Shown in pieces: positions 43,299 through 52,000 of a stretch of DNA of 64,000 nt. The notes under the pieces are model-generated. The model made no database searches. It saw nothing but the letters and a program-made list of their open reading frames with translations, and was not told the origin of the DNA. Position numbers and translations under genes: made by a program. The stretch's first letter is position 1, and each line of letters opens with the position of its first letter. Source of the stretch: an uncultured Eubacteriales bacterium (GTDB taxonomy: Bacteria; Bacillota; Clostridia; Oscillospirales; CAG-272); the NCBI GenBank assembly GCA_934474225.1, contig CAKSLU010000003.1, forward strand, positions 46,137-110,136, given 5' to 3'.

Positions 43299-43970
43299 AT
43301 GCCGGAACTTTTATATTATGACCGCGACCTCGTCGTGCTGGTGAAGCCTGTCGGACTTGTCAGCGAAGACGGCGGCGCGGGGGAGAGCGTGATTCCCGCC
43401 GCGGCGGCAGCGCTGCGCGATGCCGGGGAGCGCGAGACCGCGCTGTATCCCATACATCGCCTGGACCGCAATGTCGGCGGCGTGATGGTCTACGCCCGCA
43501 CAAAGCAGGCGGCGGCAAACCTGTCTGCATCCGTGCAGGACGGCAGGCTTGAAAAGGTCTATCTTGCGCTCGTGCACGGCGCGCCGGACGCACCGTGCGG
43601 CACATACCGTGACCTATTGTATAAGGACGCGCGAAAAAACAAGACCTATGTCGTTTCCAATCTACGACGCGGCGTGCGCGAGGCGGTGCTCGACTACGAG
43701 ACGCTGGCAGCAGCGGGCGACTGCACGCTTGTGCGTGTGCGGCTGCACACCGGGCGCTCCCATCAGATTCGTGTGCAGTTTGCCTCCCGCAAAATGCCGC
43801 TCGTCGGTGACGGCAAATACGGCGCAAAGGACAACGCAAAGACACTCGGGCTGTTTTCGCACAGCCTGACCTTCCCGCACCCGCGGGACGGCAGGGAAAT
43901 GCACTTTTCCGCACTGCCGGCGGACGCGCTCTTTGCCGAAGCCCTGCGCGCGGCGGGGCTGCAAGCATGA
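43299..43970 (+). CDS. RluA-family pseudouridine synthase
   Basis: A 223-residue RNA-modifying enzyme converting uridine to pseudouridine. The catalytic Asp is D56 in HRLDRNVGG; KPVGLVSE near the start, AKTKQ-like ARTKQAA and HTGRSHQIRVQF are family hallmarks. It lacks an S4 domain, so it is a short RluA/TruC-like form. Target site unknown. GGAGG precedes the ATG; a macA-like gene follows 95 bp later in the same direction. Confidence 0.92.
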   Translation: MPELLYYDRDLVVLVKPVGLVSEDGGAGESVIPAAAAALRDAGERETALYPIHRLDRNVGGVMVYARTKQAAANLSASVQDGRLEKVYLALVHGAPDAPCGTYRDLLYKDARKNKTYVVSNLRRGVREAVLDYETLAAAGDCTLVRVRLHTGRSHQIRVQFASRKMPLVGDGKYGAKDNAKTLGLFSHSLTFPHPRDGREMHFSALPADALFAEALRAAGLQA

Positions 43971-44064
43971 AAATCCTGAAAGATTTTCCGCGCGCGTCAC
44001 AAGTCTGTCACATAGGCAGCGTATAATGAAACCGTTCAAAATTGAAACATCGGAGGAACCCCGG

Positions 44065-46248
44065 ATGGACAGCGAAACGCAGAGCGCCGCAGTCGGCGCG
44101 AAGAAGAAAAGCAAAAAGAAGAATAAGAAGACCTTGCGCAAGGTCATTACGGTGCTGGTCGTCGTGCTGCTGGTCGGCGGCGTGATTTTCGCCTGCATGC
44201 CGAAAGGCGCGGCAGGCATGGGCACCGCAGTCTATAAAAATGATGTGTTTACCGTGGCGCGCGGCGATGTCTATGACACCATCAGCGCAACCGGGCTGAT
44301 TGAGAGCAGCGAGGATACCACGGCAAAGGTGCATTCCACGCTGACCTATAAAATCGGTACGGTGAACGTTGCGCTCGGCGACAAGGTCAGCGCCGGCGAT
44401 GTGCTCTGTGTGTACGACACCGAGACGCTCGAGCGGCAGATTCACGAGCGGGAGCTGTCTATGACCACCTCGGAGCGCTCGGCGGCGCTGAACCTCGCCA
44501 ATGCCAAGCTGACCTATGAGAGCTGCCTTGCCGGTGTAAACGCGGGGACAAATGCCTCCCTCGTCAGCGCCGAGAGCAGCTATGCATCCGCCACGGAGGC
44601 ACTGGAACGCGCCGAAGAGGACTACGACAAGTACGCAAAGAAACTGTCCGAGTCCGCCGTCATCACGCTGAACCAGGCAAAGCGAAACCTCGACGACGCA
44701 CAGGCGGACTACGACAAATACGCAAAGAAGCTCGCGGATTCCGCGGTGATTACCCTGAATCAGGCAAAGCGCAGCCTTGACGATGCGCAGAAGAACTACG
44801 ACGACCTGAAAGCAGACATCGAAAACAAGACGCATACGCAGATTCGCGCGGCGCAGCGCACGCTGGATACCGCCAAGAAGAATTACGAGGACTACAAGGC
44901 GGATTATGCAGACGACCGTACCTCGGCGCTCTATTCCGCCGATGCCGCCGTGAAGAGCGCACGCAATGCGCTGGATGCGGCAAAGAGCAGTCTCAGCGCG
45001 CTGAAGAAGCAGTGGAACGAGGAGACCGACCCCGTGGAGATTGCCAAGCTGGAGGCACAGATTGAGGTGCAGGAGGCGAATGTCGCGACCCTGGAGAAAA
45101 ACTACAGAACCGCGCAGGATACATACGACCTCGCTGCCGAGGAGGGCGACCGCACACTGGAAACCTATAAGCAGCAGTATGACAATGCGGTGGATGCCTA
45201 CGACGATGTGATAGACAGCCTTGAGAAGACGCTGGACTCCTACGAGACCGCGCTTGCCAACGCAAAGGACAATTACGAGAATGCCAAAGAAGGCACGGAC
45301 GACACGCTGAAAGGCTACGAAAAGGCGCTTGCAAATGCGAAGGACGCCTACCAAAACGCGCAGGACGGCACGGACGATACGCTGAAGAATTACGAGACCG
45401 CGCTGACGAATGCCAAGCGGCAGGCGCACGACGCGGAAATCAATCTGCAGAATACAAAGACCTCGGTGGACAATCAGCTTGAGGGCTACCGCATCGCCTA
45501 TGAGAACGCCAAGAACACGGCAAACACCGAACTGTCGGATTATCAGCTTGCCAACCTCTATGAGGATCTCGGCAAAGCGACGGTCACCGCGCCTATCGCG
45601 GGCACGGTCACCATGGTGAACGCCACCGAGGGCGAGACGGCAAGCGGCGTGCTGTTTGTCATTGAGGATACCGACGCGCTGGTCGTCACGGCGACGGTCA
45701 AGGCATATGACCTCGACCGCGTGCGCGAGGGCATGCGCGTGACGGTGGAGAGCGACACCACCGGCGACGCCGTCTATGAGGGCGTGCTGGAATCCGTCGC
45801 GCCCACTGCAAAGAAGGATGCGACCGGCTCCATCGTCTCCACCAACGACGCGGAGTTTGAGACGGTCATCCGCGTCACGGATAAGGATACAGGGCTGAAA
45901 ATCGGCGTCAGCGCGCGCATCGCGTATGTCGCCGAGGAGGCGAAGGGCGCGCTTTGCGTGCCCGAGAGCGCTGTGCTCACCGAGCACGGCGAAAGCTATG
46001 TGCTCCGCGTCACGGACAAGGCGGAAGACGGCAGCTTTACCCTTGCGCGCGTGCCGGTCACCGTCGGCGTCAGCGACGGTGTGACCGTGACGGTCGAGGG
46101 CGTTGCCGAGGGCGACGAGGTCGCGGACAATGCAGAGATGTATCTTGCCATGGTCGGCATGCGGCTCACCCTGTCCGAGAACAGCGCGCTCACCGGCTCG
46201 ATGGCGGCGATGATGGCAATGGGCGGCGGTATGCACGCCGGAAACTGA
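44065..46248 (+). CDS. MacA/HlyD-like adaptor with an unusually long coiled coil
   Basis: A 727-residue membrane-anchored adaptor of a MacB-type exporter. One membrane segment (about 27-45) is followed by a lipoyl-like half, a very long coiled-coil hairpin (about 130-480), the second lipoyl half (ATVTAPIAGTVTMVNATEGE) and a beta-barrel domain. The hairpin is built of near-identical repeats: YDKYAKKL.[SD]SAVITLNQAKR occurs twice, and TDDTLK.YE.AL.NAK occurs repeatedly. MacA proteins are usually about 370-400 residues, so this is nearly twice that. ATG at 44065 with GGAGG 8 bases upstream. Operon with the ATPase and permease that follow. Substrate unknown. Confidence 0.85.
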   Translation: MDSETQSAAVGAKKKSKKKNKKTLRKVITVLVVVLLVGGVIFACMPKGAAGMGTAVYKNDVFTVARGDVYDTISATGLIESSEDTTAKVHSTLTYKIGTVNVALGDKVSAGDVLCVYDTETLERQIHERELSMTTSERSAALNLANAKLTYESCLAGVNAGTNASLVSAESSYASATEALERAEEDYDKYAKKLSESAVITLNQAKRNLDDAQADYDKYAKKLADSAVITLNQAKRSLDDAQKNYDDLKADIENKTHTQIRAAQRTLDTAKKNYEDYKADYADDRTSALYSADAAVKSARNALDAAKSSLSALKKQWNEETDPVEIAKLEAQIEVQEANVATLEKNYRTAQDTYDLAAEEGDRTLETYKQQYDNAVDAYDDVIDSLEKTLDSYETALANAKDNYENAKEGTDDTLKGYEKALANAKDAYQNAQDGTDDTLKNYETALTNAKRQAHDAEINLQNTKTSVDNQLEGYRIAYENAKNTANTELSDYQLANLYEDLGKATVTAPIAGTVTMVNATEGETASGVLFVIEDTDALVVTATVKAYDLDRVREGMRVTVESDTTGDAVYEGVLESVAPTAKKDATGSIVSTNDAEFETVIRVTDKDTGLKIGVSARIAYVAEEAKGALCVPESAVLTEHGESYVLRVTDKAEDGSFTLARVPVTVGVSDGVTVTVEGVAEGDEVADNAEMYLAMVGMRLTLSENSALTGSMAAMMAMGGGMHAGN

Positions 46249-46256
46249 GGCGCTGT

Positions 46257-46961
46257 ATGAGTGACAACAGAAAAGCCGTCATTGAAATGCACGGCATCCG
46301 CAAGAGCTTTTATGTCGGCGAGCCGAACGAGCTGGAGATTCTGCACGGCGTGGATCTGACTGTCCGCGCGGGCGAATTTGTCTCCATCGTCGGCGCATCC
46401 GGCAGCGGCAAATCTACGCTGATGAACATCATCGGCGTGCTGGACCGCGCCACAGCGGGCAGTTATCTGCTCGACGGCGAACCCGTGGAGGGCGCGGACG
46501 ACGACGAACTGTCCGCCATCCGCAACCGCAAAATCGGCTTCGTCTTTCAGACCTTCAATCTGATTCCGCGCACCAACGCGCAGCTGAATGTGGAGCTGCC
46601 GATGATGTATGCGGGCATCGGGCGCAAAGAGCGCAGCGCCCGCGCGCGGGAACTGCTCGACCTTGTCGAGATGGGCGACCGTGCAAAGCATCTGCCGAAC
46701 GAACTGTCCGGCGGGCAGAAACAGCGCGTGTCGATTGCGCGCGCGATGGCAAACGACCCCGCCATTCTGCTTGCCGACGAGCCGACCGGCGCACTGGATT
46801 CCAAGACCGGCAGACTCGTGATGGACATCTTTCACAAGCTGCATAAAGAGCAGGGCAAAACCATCGTGCTGATCACGCACAACAACGAGCTTGCCGCAGA
46901 GACCGACCGCATCTATACCATGCGGGACGGTGTGCTCACGGGCGGGGAGGTGCGCGTATGA
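46257..46961 (+). CDS. MacB-type ABC transporter ATPase
   Basis: A 234-residue ABC ATPase. Walker A GASGSGKST, signature LSGGQKQRVS, Walker B AILLADEPTGALD, and the switch His in VLITHNNEL are all present. The GxxDDDELSAIRNRKIGFVFQTFNL part matches the LolD/MacB subgroup. ATG with GAGG 7 bases upstream, directly after the adaptor; its stop overlaps the permease start as ATGA. It powers export by the MacA-MacB mechanotransmission pathway or an equivalent. Confidence 0.94.
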   Translation: MSDNRKAVIEMHGIRKSFYVGEPNELEILHGVDLTVRAGEFVSIVGASGSGKSTLMNIIGVLDRATAGSYLLDGEPVEGADDDELSAIRNRKIGFVFQTFNLIPRTNAQLNVELPMMYAGIGRKERSARARELLDLVEMGDRAKHLPNELSGGQKQRVSIARAMANDPAILLADEPTGALDSKTGRLVMDIFHKLHKEQGKTIVLITHNNELAAETDRIYTMRDGVLTGGEVRV

Positions 46962-48214
46962 ACCTCGGTGAAAACATCCGCCTTGCCTGGGAGGGACTGC
47001 GCGCAGGCAAAATGCGCGCGTTTCTCACCATGCTCGGCATCATCATCGGCATCGGCTCGGTCATCGGCATCCTCACGGTGGGCAGCGGGCTGACCGACTC
47101 TATCAACAGCGAGATGAGCACGCTCGGCGCCAGCAACATCATCGTGATGCTGCAATCCAAGTCCAATCAGCAGAGCGGCTTTATGCGCGGCTACGAGGAC
47201 AAGGATTTGATGACCGACGACATGATTGAGGCGCTCCGTGCCCGCTATCCGGATGCTATCAAATATGTCAGCCTCACCTCCACGCTGGCAAGCGGCAAGG
47301 CAAAGGATGGGACAAAGACCGCAAACCTGTCGCTCGACGGCGTCAACACCGACTATTTTGACGCAAACGATGTCAAAATGCTGGCGGGCACCACGATTAC
47401 CGAGAGCGACATCGACAGCCATAAGATGAAGGCGGTCGTCTCCGACAAGCTGGTGAACAATCTGTTCGACGGCAATGTGCAGGCGGCGCTCGGCAAAAAG
47501 ATTTCGGTCTACACGGATTTTGAAATCTACACCTTCACGGTGGTCGGCGTGTACAAGTACGAGCAGAACATGATGAACATGTCCTTCGCCGCCGAGGAGG
47601 ACATCTCCACCTCGGCATATATCCCGATCACCGTCGCACAGAAGCTGTCCGGCGCTGCCGAGGGATACGCCAATATCACCATCATGACGACAAGCGCGGT
47701 CAGCAGCGCCAATTTCGCTGCCGTTGCGGAGCATTTTCTCAATAAATACTACAAGAACAATGAGAACTATCAGGTCGCGGCGATGAGCATGGAGAGCATC
47801 CTTTCCACAGTCGATTCCATGATGGGCACGGTCAACATCGCCATTGCGGCGATAGCGGCGATCTCGCTGCTGGTCGGCGGCATCGGCGTGATGAACATCA
47901 TGCTGGTCTCGGTCACCGAGCGGACGCGCGAAATCGGTACGCGCAAGGCTATCGGCGCCACCAACGGCAATATCCGCATGCAGTTTGTCGTCGAGAGCGT
48001 GATTATCTGCTCCATCGGCGGCGTGCTGGGCATCCTGTTCGGCGGCGCGCTCGGTTATGTCGGGTCCACGCTGATCGGCGCGCCCGCCGTGCCGAAGCTG
48101 TCGTATATCCTGCTTGCCGTCGGTTTCAGCATGGCAATCGGCATCTTCTTCGGGTACTATCCCGCCAACAAAGCGGCAAAGATGGACCCCGTCGAAGCCC
48201 TGCGGTATGAATAA
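46958..48214 (+). CDS. MacB-type ABC transporter permease
   Basis: A 418-residue permease with the MacB/FtsX layout: an N-terminal membrane helix (LTMLGIIIGIGSVIGIL), a large extracytoplasmic MacB_PCD domain (about 45-290) and three C-terminal helices (AAIAAISLLVGGIGVMNIM, VVESVIICSIGGVLGIL, ILLAVGFSMAIGIFFG). The conserved REIGTRKAIGAT coupling segment and KMDPVEALRYE end are present. Third gene of the exporter operon, coupled by ATGA overlap with the ATPase gene. Confidence 0.93.
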   Translation: MNLGENIRLAWEGLRAGKMRAFLTMLGIIIGIGSVIGILTVGSGLTDSINSEMSTLGASNIIVMLQSKSNQQSGFMRGYEDKDLMTDDMIEALRARYPDAIKYVSLTSTLASGKAKDGTKTANLSLDGVNTDYFDANDVKMLAGTTITESDIDSHKMKAVVSDKLVNNLFDGNVQAALGKKISVYTDFEIYTFTVVGVYKYEQNMMNMSFAAEEDISTSAYIPITVAQKLSGAAEGYANITIMTTSAVSSANFAAVAEHFLNKYYKNNENYQVAAMSMESILSTVDSMMGTVNIAIAAIAAISLLVGGIGVMNIMLVSVTERTREIGTRKAIGATNGNIRMQFVVESVIICSIGGVLGILFGGALGYVGSTLIGAPAVPKLSYILLAVGFSMAIGIFFGYYPANKAAKMDPVEALRYE

Positions 48215-48722
48215 TATGCAAGAAACGCCGCTGCCGCAGCGGAAACATCCACGGCTTGCGGAGTACGATTATAGCTTGGGCGGCGCATATTTTATCACGA
48301 TATGTACGCAAAACCGAAGATGTTTGCTGGCTACGACCGTAGGGCGGGGGCTTGCTCCCGCCGAAATCCGTTTGACCGAATGCGGGAAAATAGCCGAAAA
48401 CCAGTTGCGCCTGCTTGAAAAACGGTTTCCTTGCGTGCGTATCGGTCAATATGTGATAATGCCGAATCATATTCATTTTATTCTTGAACTGACCGATGAA
48501 ACGGCGGGAGCAAGCCCCCGCCCTACGGTTATGGATGTGGTCTGCGCCTTCAAATTCTTGACGACGCATGCATGTAAGGAGAAATACCCTGTCGGTCGGT
48601 TGTTCCAAACTTCATTCCATGACCACATCATTCGCGGCAGGGAAGATTACGATGAAATCGCAAAATACATCTGCGAAAACCCCATGCGATGGTATTACGA
48701 TTCGCTTTATACGGAAGAATAA
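48207..48722 (+). CDS. RAYT transposase (REP-associated tyrosine transposase)
   Basis: A 171-residue Y1-type (IS200-like) transposase, the single-gene family associated with REP palindromes. The family pattern is present: RLAEYDYSLGGAYFITICTQNR, YVIMPNHIHFIL (metal-binding HUH-like pair) and FHDHIIRGREDYDEIAKYI..NP..W with the expected catalytic Tyr. A perfect 27-bp inverted repeat is embedded in the coding sequence (48337-48363 and 48502-48528). The start is uncertain: ATG at 48207 overlaps the permease stop, while ATG at 48216 lies just after, and neither has a clear ribosome binding site. Confidence 0.88.
   Translation: MNNMQETPLPQRKHPRLAEYDYSLGGAYFITICTQNRRCLLATTVGRGLAPAEIRLTECGKIAENQLRLLEKRFPCVRIGQYVIMPNHIHFILELTDETAGASPRPTVMDVVCAFKFLTTHACKEKYPVGRLFQTSFHDHIIRGREDYDEIAKYICENPMRWYYDSLYTEE
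48337..48528. repeat. Perfect 27-bp inverted repeats inside the RAYT gene
   Basis: 48337-48363 is the exact reverse complement of 48502-48528. Each arm is CCGTAGGGCGGGGG... and includes GTAG followed by a palindrome (GGCGGG/CTCCCGCC around GCTTG). The arms are translated as TVGRGLAPAE and ETAGASPRPTV within the transposase. Confidence 0.85.
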
Positions 48723-48758
48723 GAAAAAGGGTCGGTTGCACACCGACCCTTTTTCTTA
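48722..48758. terminator. Bidirectional terminator between RAYT and the YczE-like gene
   Basis: AAGAAAAAGGGTCGGT pairs with ACCGACCCTTTTTCTT around TGCAC; it serves both convergent genes. Confidence 0.88.
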
Positions 48759-49433
48759 TTTTAACTTATCCGTGAACTTAAACCGCGATTCAAAGGTGAA
48801 ATGCTTGTCCAGCCACTTGCCGAACAGGGTGATGAGGGGCGCGTCGATGAACGCGGCAAGCACCGTGCCAACGCCGATGCCGTTCCACCGCTTGAGCAGC
48901 ACGACAAGCGCCGCGGCGACGGCGAGCATCGCGAGGTCGTAGACGAACTTTGCCTTGTTCGTGTCCCAGCCGAACACGCGAGAGGACTCGGAGACGACCA
49001 GCTCGCAGATTTGCGGCGGCAGCGTCGTGCGGAAGAAGACCGCGACGGCAAAGGCAATCAGCAGGCAGCCGACAAGGAACGCCGCAATGCGCAGCGGCAT
49101 GGACGCATAGGCGTCGCCGCCGCCGAGGCAGAACAGCCAGAAGTCAATCGCATAGCCCGAGATGACCGCCGTGAGAAAGCTGAGCAGGTACTTCGCGCGG
49201 AAACGGCGGATGGCGATGCAGAGGAGAATCAGCTGAAAGCCCTGCCAGATGTATTCCGATGTGCCCTGCGAATACCACGGAAAAATGTCGCGCATATAGA
49301 GGTGGATGACATAGCCGGGCGACGCCACCATCGAAAGCCCGAAACCTGCCTTTGTGCAGAGCGAAACGCCCAGCGCGCAGAGCAGAACGGCAACAGCCCA
49401 GCCGATTTCGTTCATCTTAGCAATCTTTTTCAT
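48756..49433 (-). CDS. YczE/YitT-like integral membrane protein (DUF6198 type)
   Basis: A 225-residue membrane protein with about six helices (for example VAVLLCALGVSLC, LLSFLTAVISGYAIDFW, RIAAFLVGCLLIAFAVAVFF, GVGTVLAAFIDAPLITLF). The CTKAGFGLSMVASPGY and IGVGTVLAAF.DAP patterns are those of the YczE/YyaS/YitT group, recorded for many Clostridia as DUF6198; function unknown. Its start overlaps the end of the PlsC-like gene by 17 bases, so the two are co-transcribed on the minus strand. Confidence 0.8.
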   Translation of the reverse strand: MKKIAKMNEIGWAVAVLLCALGVSLCTKAGFGLSMVASPGYVIHLYMRDIFPWYSQGTSEYIWQGFQLILLCIAIRRFRAKYLLSFLTAVISGYAIDFWLFCLGGGDAYASMPLRIAAFLVGCLLIAFAVAVFFRTTLPPQICELVVSESSRVFGWDTNKAKFVYDLAMLAVAAALVVLLKRWNGIGVGTVLAAFIDAPLITLFGKWLDKHFTFESRFKFTDKLK

Positions 49434-50697
49434 GTGCGGATGCCTCTTTTCTTTCTTTCAGCCGCTCGGACGCAAGAAAGAAGATTTCCTCGGTCGCAAA
49501 GCTCAGCTTGGTTACACAGTCGCGCTTGGTAAAATAGCACCAGTAGCTGTCATCGGGCGTGGAAACATCGGCACAGTCGCCGCGCCCGAGATAGTCGTAT
49601 TCGATGTGGATGCTCGGCAAGGTCAGCGCGCCCTTGAAGAGGTCGAGCGGCTTTCCGTAGCAGGTGCCGCGGATGGTGATGCCCTCCGGCGTCTGCACAA
49701 AGCTGCCCTTGCCGTGCTTGTAGAAGCGCTTCGCATTTGGCAGCGTTTCGAGCCGAATCTCGTCTTCAAAGCGGTAAGTGCCGTCCCGCACCTCTTTTCG
49801 CACGCAGGCGCGCTCCCACTTCGCCCAGGTCGGAATGTGCGCAAATTCGGTCTCGCCGACCTCGGCGTGCAGGCGTCCGTACTCATCCATGTGCCACCGC
49901 TTGCCGCATCTGCGGCAAAAGAGCGTGTCGCCTGCGGAATCGGTCTCGCCCTCCGCGCCGCACGCCGCGCATTTGTAGAGCAGGGCATGCAGCCCCTCGG
50001 CGCGCCGCGGGTGGTCGATGCAAATCTTGTTTGCGTATTGCCATGCAAAGTCGTCGCAGCGGAAGGCGTCGCGCACCCTTTCCATAATGGCGTCCACCGA
50101 CAGCGCGTGCGTCTCGTCTGCGGTGATGAGCGGGTACATGTCCGCCTCCACATAGGTCTTCTTGTTGATTTTGTTCCATTGCGGCTGTGCCACAAAGCTG
50201 CCGTGAATCTTCAGCATCACGACCGGGACGCGCAAAAGGCGAATCAGTCCGCCGAGCGAATCCGGTATGTAGGAGTCACAGCCGTCGAGTGAATAGCGCG
50301 CCTCGGGGAACAGCACAAAAATCGTGCGCAGCGTATCGAGGCAGTATTTGATGTTGCGCACGAGTGAGACATCCGAGACAAACTTCCGCTTGCCGAGCAC
50401 GCCGAGCGAGCGCATCAGCGGCTCGGTATAGGTGTTGAAGCCCTCCAGTGTCATCACATTGTTGACGGGGTAGGGATGCGTTGCGCGCAGCATCAGCGAA
50501 AAATCCACCATCGACGCATGGTTGACCAGCAGGAGATAGGGTCTGTCTTCAAGCCCGCCCATGCCGTGCTTGCGGATTTGCGCGCCGCGCTTTTTCAGGT
50601 CGCCGAAGCAGAGCAGGTGCTTGGCAACAGAGAGCAGAAACGACGGTTTGTGCGGCTTTTTGGCAAAGTCAAAGCGCTTGACTGCTTTTTCGTTCAT
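49417..50697 (-). CDS. PlsC-like acyltransferase fused to a zinc ribbon
   Basis: A 426-residue protein. The N-terminal acyltransferase carries HX4D as H60-D65 (VNHASMVDF) and the phosphate-binding FPEAR at about 130-134, like 1-acylglycerol-3-phosphate acyltransferases. A zinc ribbon follows, with cysteines at 243, 246, 261 and 264 (CAACG...CRRCG), then a 150-residue C-terminal domain of no recognised family. This fusion is unusual; the C-terminal part may bind substrate or nucleic acid. It precedes the YczE-like gene. Confidence 0.82.
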   Translation of the reverse strand: MNEKAVKRFDFAKKPHKPSFLLSVAKHLLCFGDLKKRGAQIRKHGMGGLEDRPYLLLVNHASMVDFSLMLRATHPYPVNNVMTLEGFNTYTEPLMRSLGVLGKRKFVSDVSLVRNIKYCLDTLRTIFVLFPEARYSLDGCDSYIPDSLGGLIRLLRVPVVMLKIHGSFVAQPQWNKINKKTYVEADMYPLITADETHALSVDAIMERVRDAFRCDDFAWQYANKICIDHPRRAEGLHALLYKCAACGAEGETDSAGDTLFCRRCGKRWHMDEYGRLHAEVGETEFAHIPTWAKWERACVRKEVRDGTYRFEDEIRLETLPNAKRFYKHGKGSFVQTPEGITIRGTCYGKPLDLFKGALTLPSIHIEYDYLGRGDCADVSTPDDSYWCYFTKRDCVTKLSFATEEIFFLASERLKERKEASAHEKDC

Positions 50698-50804
50698 GAA
50701 AATGTCCGTACTTTCTCAGAATAACATCACCAGTATACCACATCCGCGCCCCATTGTCGATATGCATTTTACTTCATATACTGCCAGAGAGAGGGGGCGA
50801 CTTT

Positions 50805-51356
50805 ATGCTTGTTGAACGAAGGTATGACCGTGACCGCGCCGTTGCCTATGCCAGAGAGTGGGCAATGTCGCGCAATCCGCTCTTTATCGACTACACGGGT
50901 TTCGGCGGCGACTGCACCAATTTTGTCTCGCAGTGCCTGTTTGCGGGCAGCTGCCGCATGAATTTCACGCCGGTGTTCGGCTGGTACTACCTCGATGCCG
51001 ATTCGCGCACCGCGTCCTGGACGGGCGTGCAGTATTTTTATAATTTCCTCACAAGCAACCGCGGCGAGGGACCGTTCGGCGTGGAGACCGACGAGACCAA
51101 TCTGCGCATCGGCGATGTCGTGCAGCTGCAGAACGCGGACGGCGCCTATTATCACACGCTGCTGGTCAGCGGCTTTGACGCGGCGGACGGCATCCTCGTC
51201 GCCGCGCACTCAAACGACGCCTATGACCGCCCGCTGTCCACCTATACTTATGCCGCCGCGCGGTTTTTGCAGGTTTCGGGTGTGCGGGTGGAGCTGGATG
51301 TTTCCACCGGCAGCTGCTTTTATGATTTGCTCGGCGGAATTGCCATCCGCGCATAA
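50805..51356 (+). CDS. Amidase_6-domain protein
   Basis: A 183-residue protein of the putative amidase domain (PF12671-like) with the pattern Y.R..A..YA..WA, FGGDCTNFVSQCLFAG and YYHTLLVSGFD. The likely catalytic pair is C37 and H117, as in cysteine amidases that cut peptidoglycan peptides. It has no signal peptide, which is unusual for a wall enzyme, so a cytoplasmic or spore-related role is possible. The ATG at 50805 follows GAGGGGG. It is monocistronic, between a divergent lipid gene and mnmM. Confidence 0.82.
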   Translation: MLVERRYDRDRAVAYAREWAMSRNPLFIDYTGFGGDCTNFVSQCLFAGSCRMNFTPVFGWYYLDADSRTASWTGVQYFYNFLTSNRGEGPFGVETDETNLRIGDVVQLQNADGAYYHTLLVSGFDAADGILVAAHSNDAYDRPLSTYTYAAARFLQVSGVRVELDVSTGSCFYDLLGGIAIRA

Positions 51357-51363
51357 CTGTGCA

Positions 51364-51392
51364 TTGACATTGACCTGCCGCTGTGCTAAAAT
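51364..51392 (+). promoter_or_regulatory. Promoter of mnmM, overlapping a hairpin
   Basis: TTGACA, a 17-bp spacer and TAAAAT with TGTGC before the -10. The -10 forms the left arm of the hairpin at 51387-51418. Confidence 0.75.
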
Positions 51393-51418
51393 AGTCCCGT
51401 ATATGCGGGACTATTTTA
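51387..51418. terminator. Hairpin terminator downstream of the Amidase_6 gene
   Basis: TAAAATAGTCCCG pairs with CGGGACTATTTTA around TATATG. It ends the Amidase_6 transcript; transcripts from the overlapping mnmM promoter would start inside it. Confidence 0.65.
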
Positions 51419-51434
51419 TCTATAGGAAGTTATT

Positions 51435-51986
51435 ATGATAGATTTGCTTGAAATGCACAAAATGTTCATCCGCGCGCACCTGTCCGAGGGCGGCATCGCC
51501 GCCGACTTCACGATGGGCAACGGCAACGACACCGAGTTTCTCTGCCGCACGGTCGGCGAGAGCGGACATGTCTATGCCTTTGACATTCAGGAGGACGCGA
51601 TAAACTCCACGCGGGCGCGGCTCGAGAAGTGCGGCTTCTCCAACTACACGCTCATCCACGACAGCCATGCCAATCTGAAGGACTACATCAAGACGCCGAT
51701 TAAGGCGGGGATGTTCAATCTCGGCTATCTGCCGGGGCACGGACACCACGAGGTCACCACAAAACGGGAGAGTACGCTTGCCGCCGTCAAGGCGGCGATT
51801 GAGATGCTGGACAGCGACGGCGTGCTGCTCGTCGCCGTTTACCCCGGGCATGAAGAGGGAACACTGGAGGGCGAGATGCTCACCGAGTATCTTTCCACGC
51901 TCAGCCGCTACAAGCTCTGCGCCACCAAGGTGCGCATCGTTAATTCGCCCACCTCGCCTTATTTCTTCGTGATTGAATCCAAGTGA
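51435..51986 (+). CDS. mnmM: MnmM/YtqB-like tRNA methyltransferase
   Basis: A 183-residue class I methyltransferase of the YtqB group; the Bacillus member makes the final methylation of mnm5s2U at tRNA position 34. Patterns: IAADFTMGNGNDTEFLC (motif I), AFDIQEDAINSTR, and the family-typical FNLGYLPGHGHHEVTT..STL.A and YPGHEEGTLEGEML. AGGAAG precedes the ATG. It may be first gene of the operon running to the ECF transporter. Identity rests on motif resemblance. Confidence 0.85.
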   Translation: MIDLLEMHKMFIRAHLSEGGIAADFTMGNGNDTEFLCRTVGESGHVYAFDIQEDAINSTRARLEKCGFSNYTLIHDSHANLKDYIKTPIKAGMFNLGYLPGHGHHEVTTKRESTLAAVKAAIEMLDSDGVLLVAVYPGHEEGTLEGEMLTEYLSTLSRYKLCATKVRIVNSPTSPYFFVIESK

Positions 51987-52000
51987 GAAAGGATATTGCC

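Noticed and set aside
44008..46236. 742-codon minus-strand open frame opposite the MacA-like gene
   Set aside because: The antisense translation is driven by the coiled-coil repeats; the sense gene has a proper start, membrane segment and operon partners.
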